DNA from: Umbellularia californica
Lineage: Eukaryota > Streptophyta > Magnoliopsida > Laurales > Lauraceae
Assembly (NCBI GenBank): GCA_028538565.1
Contig: JAPQWN010000005.1
Coordinates: forward strand, 39,025,339-39,089,338
DNA length: 64,000 nt
Reading direction: 5' to 3'
Shown here piece by piece: positions 11,367-21,793 of the stretch. The translations under genes were made by a program, and so were the position numbers. The notes beneath the pieces are model-generated. The model was not told the DNA's origin. It ran no database searches and saw nothing but the letters and a program-made list of their open reading frames with translations. Numbering within the stretch: the stretch's first letter is position 1; every line of letters begins with the position of its first letter.

Positions 11367-13934
11367 TGATGGACCTGAAAGGAATCTTCCGTCCTCTCCC
11401 TCCGCACCCCGGGGGCTGACTGGGTCTCGGCGGAGGAGGGAAAATCTCGGGCATCAACATTTTTGTACTGGTATGCCAGATTTACTTTCTACTTGGAATT
11501 TGGAATGGTGATAATCCAGAGATTCACCTTCGCAAGTGGAAAGGAAATCAATCCTTTTTTCTAACTTTTCAAATTGCATAAATATTAAGAAAAGAGACAA
11601 GTTTTTAGAATGCCATAAGAGGCGTTTTTGTTTGTTTGCCGTGAAAGGCGATTTTACCGTGAAAGGCGTTTTTACAAAACTCATCAAATATGAAAGACAA
11701 GAATTGTGATTTCTTTTTGTCTCTTTAAGAAATACAAACTACAATAGAAAAGGAAGAAAAGTGATCTAACTTCTCAGGAGATTGTGGGGACACGTTGAGA
11801 TCGACGGTCGCAAGTCATGTATGGGCTTCGCCATCGTCCTTCAAATGAGAACATGTGATGCTTTGATTCTTTGGCTTGGCTCCTAACCTCAGTTTTTTAA
11901 AGGACAAGGACCAAGAAAAGGTCCTGTATCCAATGAAAAACCAAGTAAACGGGCTGAAAAGCCGCGTTTAGGCCATGTTGGAGAAGGAGGTGACCTTGGG
12001 GGGGTGGCCCCCCAAGGGACGTTGATCACCTTGTGGTGCTTCCGGGAGCAAAGTAGCAGGACTTCGTCTCTCTCTTGGATTTTCTGTTTTTTCAGAGCTT
12101 GCACTTAGGATCTCTTTTCTCTTTTTTTTGTCTTCTTGGAATGGACCTCCTTTTATAGGCTTTTGGTAGCCATGAGGTGTCCATTGGCATTGATGGCCAT
12201 GATGAAGGAATTGATGAGGAGTTACAAGTTGATTTTGTAACTCCTTTTTCAAGGCTTGTGATTGGCCGATGAAAGTAGTGGGCATTTAATCACCTTTATG
12301 CTTCATGATGATGGGAGTTTCATGGGTTTAATGCCATGATTGCTTGGATTTGTAACTCCCAAATGCTTGGTTCTGATTGGGCCGTCCAAAATAATGAGTT
12401 AATGACTGCTTTAATGGGTCAATTAACGACATTAAGTGGTTGCCAAGGCATGTGAAGAGTCGCGGGCCGCGCTGTGCCTTTTGAGATTCTTCTTACGATC
12501 ATCACAGGTGGATCCACGCATTGTTTGATGTTGGATTGCGATGCAATTTCAGACATTGATTGACGTTGGTGGGCCGGTGACATCTGTCTTGTCGATTTCA
12601 CGATCGGTCGGACAGAAAGTGCACTTTCTTGGTCAGCCGGTTGGCGATCTAGAGGCGATCGGTGATGATTTCATGCTTTTGACGGCGGATCCGAGATGTC
12701 GACGAAGATCAGTGGTTTTGAAGCACTAAACATTGGATTTTCAGAAAAGCACAGAGGCCAGAACACCCGAAACGCGAAAAGAATCGAAAACGGACACTTC
12801 GGCGCAAAATCCGGCGACCCGGATTTCCAGGTTCGCCGGGCGACCATGCACCCAGGGTCGCCGGCGACCCTGGGCCAGGGTCACCTGGCGACCTTGGGCC
12901 AGGGTCGCCGGCGACCATGGGGCTTCGGCCCGTTTGGTCGCCGAGCGTCGTTTTCGGCTGTTTTTTTGTCTTTTTCGTCCCTTTTTTCTTCTTTATTTTT
13001 CTTGACATTTTTCCTCAATTATTGACTTGATTTTCTTGAAGAAATCTTGACGAGAACCCTCGCGAAATCGGAGCACAAAGTTTCCTATTTTTCGGGAAAG
13101 TAGAAGACTTTGTAGCCGATTTTCCGTCAAGCGTCGAAACTAGGTCGAACGATGTCGGAATGACCTGAAAATTGAGGTGAAGCTTCTTGAGCAGTGGATA
13201 GGACCAACCATGGGCTTTTATTTGAGTTTTGAAGCCGTTTGGGGTCCCATCGATGCTTCACTTGATTTTGCTGCGGGGAAAATATCGAGCTTTGATATGT
13301 GGTCAAACGATGTCCGATTGACCTGAAATTTGACGAGGAACCTATTGGAGTCATTTTGAGACGTTCCATGGGCTCCGTTTTGGATGTCATGGTCCCGGGT
13401 TCCTCCGCCGCCGGTAGGCTTGATTTTCTCTCGAAGCATCGAAATCTGGTCAAACGTTGTCGGAATGACCTGAAATTTGACGTGCAGCCTTTTTGAAGCA
13501 TGTTGAAGCCACTCATGTATTTTGTTTGATGAGTGATTGCTTCGGTGGTTGCCGCAGCCGGGAGGCTTGATTTTGCTGGTCGAGCATTGATGGAGGGTCA
13601 AACGTTGTCGGTTTGACTTGAAATTTGGCATGGAGCCTTTTGGAGACATTCTGGAGTCATCCGTAGGCTTTGATCAAAGTTTTGGTGTCTTTGATGATGT
13701 CGCCGCCGGGAGCGCTTGTTTAGCTGTCGGAGCAGTGAAGTTGGGCCAAACGCTGTCGGAATGGCCCGAAACCTCAGGTGTACGCCCCTTTTAGCTGTCT
13801 TGAAGGATCTCTCAGGTTCTGTCTGATTCTGACAAAATCTGATGCTTGAAGTAGCCTTGGCTTTTTTTAGCAGGATGCAGCTTCAGGAGGCTTCTTGATG
13901 TTGAGGAGACATATTGACTTTTTTGGTGTCAACA
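11367..13934 (-). repeat. 3' LTR of E2 (2568 bp)
   Basis: On the minus strand it starts TGTTGACACC at 13934 and ends CATCA at 11367. Over the first 310 bp from the left end it differs from the 5' LTR by about seven substitutions and one indel. The GC-rich stretch at about 12805-12960 holds extra GGTCGCC/GGCGACC units that the 5' LTR lacks, which explains most of the length difference. The TATA box is at 12151-12157 on the minus strand. Confidence 0.92.
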
Positions 13935-13946
13935 AATGCCCCCTCG
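13935..13946 (-). other. Polypurine tract of E2
   Basis: On the minus strand this reads CGAGGGGGCATT and abuts the 3' LTR, as in E1, E3 and E4. Confidence 0.85.
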
Positions 13947-14876
13947 AGGTACAGCGACGAGTAGCTTTTTGGAGTCGATGTGCCTTGAAGAGAAACTTGG
14001 AGGAGAGATTCCAACTTGACCAAGAGTCTTGAGCTTTTCTTCTTCTTCTTTTTTTTTTTTTTTTTTCTTTTGAATAGCCTTCTGAGTTTCCGGGGGAATT
14101 TTATGGCAGTGAGAGGGATCACGTACCATCTTAAGGCAAAGTTTTGAAAATGACATGGGGTATTTGGATTTTGGGTTTTGGTTTTTGGTTTTTGACCTTG
14201 TGACCTAACAAGCTGTATGTGGCAGGTTAGGGGGTCGGGGTTTGATTTTGATTTTGACCTTGTGAGCGAACAAGCTATATGTGGCAAGTTGGGGGGTCAG
14301 GTTTGGTTTGGATTTTGATTTTTGGTTTTGGTCTTGTGACCTAACAAGTTGTATGTGGCGAGCTAGGGGACCGGAATTTGGTTTTGTGAAATGTCAATTT
14401 CAAGATTTTGGCTCAATTTGGTTCATGAGGTTGGATGGTTTGGTTTTTGGAAACTCATGAGACTTTCTTTTTTTCTTCTCTTTCTTTTTTTTTTTTTGAA
14501 TGGTCCCATCAACTCAAAAGGGGCATGAGACTTTTTTCGCTCTTTTCTTTTTTTTGCTCTTAGTAAGAGGAATACTTTGACTAAAAGCCAATTTTAGTGC
14601 CTAGGTGGTCAAACCTGGCTCATATGGGCTAACCCATGGGACCTTAGGCTTTGGAGATGGCCTAGATCTCATATGGTGTCATATTTGTAAAGAATATCTA
14701 AAAATATCTCTTTTGTGTAGAGAATATCTAAAAATATCTTTATTTGGAGAGAATTTCTCAAGTTTTCTTTTTGTGGAAAGATTCTCTCAAAATATCTTTC
14801 TTTTTGGGAAAGTAGATAAATTTTAGCACTTACCTCCTTTCTTTCTCCTTGTTTCCTCTTTTGGCTTGCTCTCTTC
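13947..14876. other. Upstream region of the E2 antisense gene
   Basis: No gene is seen. About 14165-14365 holds three copies of the 65-bp unit with AAGCTGTATGTGGC and TTTTGACCTTGTGACC, 500-700 bp before the TATA box. About 14680-14815 holds the AGATATTCTCTACAC-type repeats. T-rich runs occur at 14050-14070 and 14460-14500. The layout is the mirror image of 2818-3740. Confidence 0.7.
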
Positions 14877-14884
14877 TATAAAAG
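14877..14884 (+). promoter_or_regulatory. TATA box of the E2 antisense gene
   Basis: TATAAAAG in the context CTCTTCTATAAAAGC, 118 bp before the ATG at 15003. The octamer and spacing are shared with the other copies. Confidence 0.72.
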
Positions 14885-15002
14885 CAAAGAGGGTTGGTGC
14901 TTTTGCTCCATTACTAAGAAATCTTCAAGAGTGCTCCCCAAGGCAAGAAGTGCTTTCTCTTCTTCAAGGATCTCCAAGCTTTTTTCTTCTTCTTCTCCAT
15001 CA

Positions 15003-15012
15003 ATGGCTTCAA
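15003..15012 (+). pseudogene. E2 antisense PMD-like gene, first coding exon
   Basis: ATGGCTTCAA is followed by GTAAGT. Spliced to the acceptor TTTTGCAG ending at 16097 it gives MASSSSRTNKGKGP in frame. It is listed as part of a pseudogene because the body of the gene is broken further on. Confidence 0.75.
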
Positions 15013-16097
15013 GTAAGTTTTCTTCCTCGTCAAGAATCTCCATTGTAGAAGTAGTTTCTTCATTTTTTTTCTTTTTCTTTTCTTCTTCTTTCTTCTTTTC
15101 TTTTTTTTCTTTTCTTTTCTCTTCCTGCACGTTTTTCCTTTTTTTTTTCGTGCTTCTCTTTTTTTTTCTTTCTTTTTTTTTCTCTTTTTTTTTCACGGTT
15201 TTTCTCTTTTTTTTCTCGTGAACTCTTTTTTCTTTCTGTTTTTTTTTGTTTTTTTTTCCCACGCTGATCCTTTTTTTTTCAGCGTTTTTCTCTTCTTTTC
15301 TCTTTTTTTTTTTTTTTGCTGTTTTTTTTTCTCTCTGGCTGTACAAACAGGTCCGTACGGACCTGACCGTATTGCCACGTGGCAGTGGGCCACGGCCTGT
15401 GGGCCAAATTTTTTTTTTTTTTTGCTGAGATTTTTTTCTCTCTTTTTCTTTTTCCTTGTTTGCTCACTATGATAATGAGGCTATGCAATTTCAATATGTA
15501 TGCATTTTTTTTTTGTTCGATGCATCAAGATAGAAGGCTAGAGTCTCTAGGTCAAGACAACATGATTTTTGACTTGGACAAAGTTTGATTGGTTTTGACC
15601 AAATTGGGTTGGAATTGGTCAAACTTTGGTCAAGGTTTTCCTAACATTTAATGCATGATGATATTATTTGATGCATGATTTTTGTAAATGGATTTGGAAG
15701 TATGATGATGCATACCTGAAAATCTTTTGCAAGTGTTGGAATTTTGAGCTCGCAGCGATGTTGAGCTCTTTCTCGGTCTTGCTGGATTTTGAGGAAGTTT
15801 TGCAATTTTTGGATTCTGAAGCTCGCACAATGTTGAGCTCTTTTCCAGATTTTGCGGAAGTTTGATGAGATTGGCTTGTTCTCGCAGCGATGTTGAGTTC
15901 AAGCCTTCTTTGAGAATTCTCCACTGACTATGAGCTCGCAGCGATGTTGAGCTCATCTTCAGGCTTCCTGTCTTTTTCGGAGTATTTTCCTTTTCTTTGG
16001 AATTGCCCCGGAACCATGTCAAAATTTTGCTAGAATTTTTGTAGCAAAATTCTGTCATTTCGATGCTTATTGATCTTTTCTCTTCCACCTTTTGCAG
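15013..16097 (+). other. Intron 1 of the E2 antisense gene
   Basis: It begins GTAAGT and ends with a pyrimidine-rich stretch and TTTTGCAG. It contains the pyrimidine tract (purine on the element sense strand) at 15050-15345, the palindromes at 15349-15383 including CACGTG, and four or five copies of a GCTCGCAGCGATGTTGAGCT unit at about 15745-15955. No independent gene is supported. Confidence 0.75.
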
Positions 16098-16264
16098 GCA
16101 GTTCTTCTAGAACAAACAAGGGTAAAGGTCCTGTTAGTGAGGCACCTCGTTGGTCTGCTAGATCTTCCAATGCGGCCGTTCAGCAGGCTTGGGAGAAGAT
16201 CCAGTTTGTGAAGAAAAACTTGGAAGAATGCGATTCCCTCAATCGTGATGAGATGAGACAGCGA
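16098..16264 (+). pseudogene. E2 antisense PMD-like gene, exon 2, first part
   Basis: The exon reads SSSRTNKGKGPVSEAPRW then a helical segment ending DEMRQR, and is cut by E3 at 16264. The frame continues at 40046 after E3 with LIALKDEEFYKIM. The last five bases, AGCGA, are the left copy of the E3 target duplication. Confidence 0.88.
16260..16264. repeat. Target-site duplication of E3, left copy
   Basis: AGCGA matches 40041-40045. The pair flanks E3 exactly at TGTTGACACC and TTCCATCA. Confidence 0.94.
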
Positions 16265-17282
16265 TGTTGACACCAAAAATGTCACTTTGCCTCTTCAAAT
16301 CAAGAAAGCTGCATGAAGTCGCAACCTGCCATAAATAGGCAATGCAATTTCTCCAAAAAATCAAATCTTGTCAGAATCAAACAAAAACTGCAAGATCCTT
16401 CAAGATAGCCAAGAGAAGAGTACACATGAAGTTTCGGGCCATTTCGACAACATTTGGCCTAACTTCACTTCTCCGACAGCTAAACGGGAGCTCCCGGCGG
16501 CGACATCATTGGAGACGTCAAAACTTCGATCAAAGCCTACAGATGACTCCAGCATGTCTCAAAAGGGCTCTATGCCAAATTTCAAGTCAAACCGACAACG
16601 TTTGACCCTCCATCAATGCTCGAGCAGCAAAATCAAGCCTCCCGGCGGCAGGAACCACCGAAGCCTTCGCTCATCAAACCAAGTGCATGAGTGGCTTCAA
16701 CATGCTTCCAAAAGGCTGCACGTCGAATTTCAGGTCATTCCGACAACGTTTGACCAGGTTTCGATGCTCCGAGAGAAAATCAAGCCTACCGGCGGCGGAG
16801 CAACCCGGGACCATGACATCCAAAACGGAGCCCATGGAACGTCTCAAAATGACTCCAATAGGCTCCCCGTCAAATTTCAGGTCAATCGGACATCGTTTGA
16901 CCACATATCAAAGCTCGGCATTTTCCCCGCAGCAAAATCAAGTGAAGCATCGACGGGACCCCAAACGGCTTCAAAACTCAAACAAAAGCCTATGGTTGGT
17001 CTTATTTATTGCTCAGGAGGCTTCACCTCAAATTTCAGGTCATTCCGACATCGTTTGACCGAGTTTCAGCTTCTGGCGGAAAATCAGCAGCTCTACGCGA
17101 CAAAGTCTTCGGCTTTCCCGGAAAATTGGAAACTTTGCACTCTAAAAATGCAAGGATTCTCATTAAGTTTTCTACAGGGAAATCAAGCCAATAAATGAGA
17201 AGAAATGTCAAGAAAAATACAGAAGAAAACGGCGACGAAAAAGACCTCAAAACGACCGCAAAACGGGCTCCGAAGGGGAAAA

Positions 17283-17445
17283 ATCCCCCAGGGTCGCAGA
17301 CCCCTGCGACCATGGCCCATGGTCGCAGGCCCCTGCGACCATGGCCCATGGTCGCCGGTCCATGGTCGCCGGCGACCATGGCCCATGGTCGCCGGCGACC
17401 ATGGAGGTCCGGGTCACCGGATTTTCCGCCGGTGACCCGTTTTTT
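17283..17445. repeat. GC-rich palindromic array in E3 5' LTR
   Basis: Alternating CCATGGCCCATGG and GGTCGCCGGCGACC units (each a palindrome or nearly so) make overlapping hairpins. The 3' LTR (about 38390-38512) lacks one 30-bp unit. E2 has a longer array in its 3' LTR (12805-12960) and a short one in its 5' LTR (about 56800-56850); E4 has only a remnant near 61610-61640. Open frames through this array are artefacts. Confidence 0.8.
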
Positions 17446-18087
17446 TCGTCTTTTTTCGCGTTTCGCGCACTTTGGCCCCTGTGGTTTCCTGAAAATGTGA
17501 TTTTTAGTGCTTGAAATTGACTCATATCCTCCGACATCCGTCAAAATCACGGGTCAACCTCCAAAAGCATAAAATCATCATTGATCGCTCCAAGATCGCC
17601 AACCGGTCGACCAAGAAAGTGCACTTTCTGTCCGACCGATCGTGAAATCGACAAGACAGATGTCACCGGCCCACTCTTAGCTATCAATGTCTGAAGTTAC
17701 ATGTTCATCCGATGTCGATCAGCATGTAGATCCATCGATGATCATCGCCAGAAGAATTCCAGAAGACACGGCATGGCCCGCGACTCTTCGACTGCTCGGC
17801 GACCAATTAATGTGGTTAATTGACTAGCTTTATTGCAGTCATTAATTCATTTCTTTGGACGGCCCAATCAGAAGCAAGCATTTGGGAGTTACAAGTCAAT
17901 TGATTCATGGCATTTAAACCATGAAACTCCTCCCATTATGGTAATTAAGGTGATTAAAAGCCCTTAATCTCCATCGGCCAATCAGATTCAAGGAAAAAGG
18001 AGTTACAAAATCAAGAAATAAATCTTGTAACTCCTCTCATTAAAGCCATTAAGGCTCATAAACCCTCCTAAATGGCTACCAAAGGCC

Positions 18088-18095
18088 TATAAATA
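18088..18095 (+). promoter_or_regulatory. TATA box of E3 5' LTR
   Basis: TATAAATA in the context AAAGGCCTATAAATAGGAG. This is the expected core promoter for E3 genomic RNA. Confidence 0.78.
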
Positions 18096-18947
18096 GGAGA
18101 GCATTCCATTGAAATGGAGATCGGAAAAAGATCAGAAAAAAGAGGAGAAAATCAGAGGATCAGAAAAACAAAGATCAGAAAGAGATCTGAGAGAAAGAAA
18201 AAGAGAGAAAAACTCTGCTGAAGTTCTGCACCGGCCACCACTACAAGGTGACAAAAGTCCCTTGGGGGGCACCCCCCCCCCCCCCCCCCAAGGTCCTTGC
18301 CTTCTCCTGCTGCCTCCAATGGCTTAGACGTGGCTTTTCAGCCCGTCTACTTAGCTTTTTATTGGACATAGGACATTCTCTTGGTCTTTGTCCTCTAAAA
18401 ACCTGAGGTCATAGCCAAGCCAAGCGAATCAAGAGCATCTTCTGTTCTCATCTGCATGGATGATGGCGAAGCCCATACATGGCTTGCGACCGTCAATCTG
18501 AACGAGTCCCCCACAATCTCCTGAAAAGTTAGATCTTCCTTTTCTTGCTTTTCATTGTAATTTGTATTTTTCTAAAGAGACAAAAATCACAACTCTTGTC
18601 TTTCATTATTGATAAGAAATGTAAATCGGCTATAAACGCCAAAATCGGCTATAAATGCCAAACAAAATCGCCTTTCACGGCAAACCAAGAAAATGTCTCT
18701 TTTCTTAAATATTTGTGCAATGGAAAACTTGAAAGAAGTTGATTTCCTTTTTACTTGCGAAGGTTGATCTCCGGATTACCACTTGTAATTCCAAGTAAAA
18801 TAGAAAATCTGGCACACCCACACAAAGAAATGTTGATGCACGCTTCAGGGCCCGCCAGGGCGCGAAAGGGCCGGACCCGACGGACTCCCACGTTCCGCCA
18901 ACCCCGGTAGCCGCCCCAACGGCGCCTCGGAGCGCGTTCCATCAAGC

Positions 18948-18965
18948 TGGCACACCCGGTGGGAC
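18948..18965 (+). other. Primer-binding site of E3
   Basis: TGGCACACCCGGTGGGAC begins three bases after the 5' LTR. E2 has the same 18 bases two to three bases after its 5' LTR (55323-55340, minus strand). It begins TGG, as expected for pairing with a tRNA ending CCA. I do not assign the tRNA. Confidence 0.82.
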
Positions 18966-20755
18966 TCGTTCATTTGAGAACACGGTGCTTGGAAATGAAA
19001 TATTTGCATATCATACTTTTTGCTCTATGCTTATACTTCTTTTCCGGATTCCTTGGCTACTTTCTAGCTGGTAGCCTATGTTGGATTTTGCATCCTAAAA
19101 AAACATGAGATGGGATTTTTTGGAAATTTCTATTTCTTTGAGTTTGTTTCCATTCTTTCTCTTTTCAAAAAAAAAAAATCAGTTTTCTTAGTTTGAATTC
19201 AAAATTGAGAAACTTTGATCCTATCCTATCGTTCTTTGGTGCTTGCAGAAATGTTGAGCCCGTTCGACTAAGGTTTTGGGCCATCGTTTCTCTTCGATGA
19301 GTTCATTAGAGATTTAAAAAAAAAAATCAGTTTTCTTAGTTTGGATTCAAAATTGAGAGACCTTGATCCTATCCTATCGTTCTTTGGTGCTTGCAGAAAT
19401 GTTGAGCCCGTTCGACTAAGGTTTTGGGCCATCGTTTCTCTTCGATGAGTTCATTAGAGATTTCAAAAAAAAAAATAAAAAAAAAATCAGTTTTCTTAGT
19501 TTGGATTCAAAATTGAGAAACCTTGATCCTATCCTATCGTTCTTTGGTGCTTGCAGAAATGTTGAGCCCGTTCGACTAAGGTTTTGGACCATCGTTTCTC
19601 TTCGATGAGTTCATTAGAGATTTCAAAAAAAAAAATATTAAAAAAAAAATAAAAATAAAAAAAATTAGTTTTCTTAGTTTGGATTCAAAATTGAGAAACT
19701 TTGTTCCTATCCTATCGTTCTTTGGTGCTTGCAGAAATGTTGAGCCCGTTCGACTAAGGTTTTGGGCCATCGTTTCTCTTCGATGAGTCTATTTGGGATT
19801 TTTATAAAAAAAAGGGACATAGACCACTAAGGTTAAACCAATTGCGTTCTTTGATCACGATTGATTCAAGAAAAGCCTTGTCCAGAGTGTGGAGACAGCT
19901 TGACTGTTCTAGGCAAGGGTCCTCCAAACGGGTTCATTAAGTAATCCTACCCTTACCTGGGGGCAATTCTATCAATTGAGGTTTCATAAGACCGGGTTAG
20001 GAGGCCTATGTGTACTCTCTCGTCTTTAAATCTTAAAAAATTAAAAAAAAATAAAAATAAAAAAAAAAGATTTTCAAAAAAAATCTTAAAAAAAAAAAAA
20101 ACAAAAAATTTTCAAAAAGAAAAAATAAAAAATAAATTAAAAAAAATATTTTTTAAAAAAAAATAAAAAATAAAAAAAAAATAAAATAAAATAAAAAAAA
20201 ATCATTTCAAAAAAAAAATCTCCAAAAACTCGTCACTTTTTGGATTCAGATTCGAGAAATTGTGGTCTCTTCCCTTCTGAGTACTGGCGCTCGCGGAAAT
20301 CGTTGAGCCCGTATTTGAATCGGAATGCCACCTGCTCTCTTTGACGAATCCATTTCTGACATTTCAAAACAAAGAATCCCATCTCATGGATGCGATCTCC
20401 AACATTTGTGCATAGCAATACTGGTACGCCCTTTCAGGGTCTACTGTATCTGTGACCGGCACATTTGTAACTCCTACCTTATATTCTTCTTATCTCGAGC
20501 AAGCCCTGCTTCTCGATAAGTCGAATTTAGGTTTACAATTGCTTCTAGCAGTCACTGGAACGCTCATTCTGGGCTCACCATACTTGCTGTCAGAACAATT
20601 GTACCATCTATGGCTTTTTGCCTTTTTCATGTCGCTTGGGTCATATCCCTTAAGCGATTTGAAAAGACAACCATAGGAATTCCCATTTATGATCATTATA
20701 TTCTTGTGATTACTAATGGATGTGGTCTTGTTTCAGAACTTTTTCGAAACTAACA
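18966..20755 (+). other. E3 untranslated leader
   Basis: No gene is seen over about 1.8 kb. It holds a four-copy tandem array (19179-19797), a block shared with E2 that reads CTTGTCCAGAGTGTGGAGAC, an A-rich low-complexity stretch (about 20030-20225) and a further copy-like block at 20235-20345. A possible 3' splice site, TTGTTTCAG, lies about 20 bp before the gag ATG and is conserved in E2, so the leader may be spliced; that is weak. Confidence 0.7.
19179..19797 (+). repeat. Leader tandem array, four copies
   Basis: Copies start at 19179, 19327, 19487 and 19665, spaced 148, 160 and 178 bp. Each holds TCAGTTTTCTTAGTTT, ATCCTATCCTATCGTTC and TGCTTGCAGAAATGTTGAGC and ends in an A run. The cores are nearly identical and the spacing differs mainly in the A runs. 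Confidence 0.88.
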
Positions 20756-21793
20756 ATGGCAGCCTTAACCATTATCTTCGATGAGAACAAGCACCAACTC
20801 ATGCTTCAACAGAAGCAAACCGAGCGCACTTACAAGCGCCCCGCCAGCTGCCGAAGCGTCAACTCCCTCGGCAACTCTCTGAACTCCGGGTCGACCTCGA
20901 CTCCCCGGACCATCGTCTTCGGGACACTGGGACCATTCCCACTTCCCGAAGAACGAACTGCGCCTGCCAAAAGGCAGAAGATCGCCTCTCAACGTGTCAC
21001 TCCCGTGACACCAAAGGCGAGCGCCCAAAAGCCCGAAGCCCGCGGCACCCCCGCGAAGCCTCGACCCACAAACAACCAGGTCTATCCCAAGACTTGGTCT
21101 CCAAGACCTTCCCCAAAACAAAGAAGGTCTCAAACCTCCACCAAGCCAGCATACCTGGCCCCACTCAAGGAGAACCAGTTCTACCCTCTTGCCTACATGA
21201 AAGAGGAGAGACCCATCTCCAACCTGACTCCTAAGTCAACCCAGCATGAGCCGGCTTGTTCCTACAGGCCCAAAATCAGATCATGCATCACCAGGCCTCT
21301 ACAAGCACCTGCCAAGGCCTACACTCCTTCAGTTCGACCCTTCATCTCTACAGGGGCCGAACTCGAAAGGTTTAAAGCTTCGCTACAACAGTCAAAGGAC
21401 CGGGTCCGCATCCTGTCCTTGCCCAACCACAAAGAAGACAAGCTCGGCTGCTGCGCCCGAGGGAGCACATCCTTCATCGTCAGAGCCCAGCCGGAGCTGA
21501 CCAAAGCTCAAATCGCTCGTCGAGCACGCCGCCGTGCGTCATATCGACAAAAGAGACTAGAGAAGCAAAGGACCCAGCCTCCTACACTTCAAGTCTCCCA
21601 CAAATGGGTCGAAAAAGAAAGACCCGACCAAGTTGCTGCCGTCCATATGGTTGGAAAAACCAGAAGACGCCAAAGGTCAGCATCAAAAATCCATGTCCGA
21701 CGTCCGGTGACCCGTAGCATCACCAGGACACAAAGACATCCCGAAGAATCTCCTGCCCCTTCCAGCCAAGGACGGGAGAGTAATCCTTCATAA
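20756..21793 (+). pseudogene. E3 gag, N-terminal part, ending at a premature stop
   Basis: The start at 20756 (MAALTIIFDENKHQLML) is chosen because E2 starts at the matching ATG (MAASLTITFDENKYQLML); an upstream in-frame ATG at 20720 has no counterpart. The protein is basic and low in known motifs: many Arg/Lys-Pro segments and a conserved KEDKLGCCARG stretch. TAA at 21791-21793 ends it, while E2 reads through this point with a few extra codons into MSPSSVTRTISSFESRG. The frame itself continues after the stop in E3. So this is a nonsense lesion in E3, or a stop that must be bypassed. Confidence 0.8.

Larger units (their letters stand above)
16265..18944 (+). repeat. 5' LTR of E3 (2680 bp)
   Basis: It starts TGTTGACACCAAAAATGTC and ends GCGTTCCATCA. 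It holds a GC-rich palindromic array at about 17283-17445, the inverted repeat GGAGTTACAA/TTGTAACTCC at 17999-18034, a TATA box at 18088-18095, a C run after TTGGGGGG at 18261-18290, and two CGGCTATAAA units at 18625-18660. Its last 110 bp (from 18836) are GC-rich and unlike the last 100 bp of the E1 and E2 LTRs. Confidence 0.94.

Noticed and set aside
17183..17550. Open frames with repeats of MVAGDHGPWSPATM type (also 12696-13025, 38282-38607)
   Set aside because: They are read from the palindromic GC array inside LTRs on both strands and shift with unit number.
20720..20755. Upstream ATG of the E3 gag frame
   Set aside because: E2 has no matching ATG and begins at the position equal to 20756.
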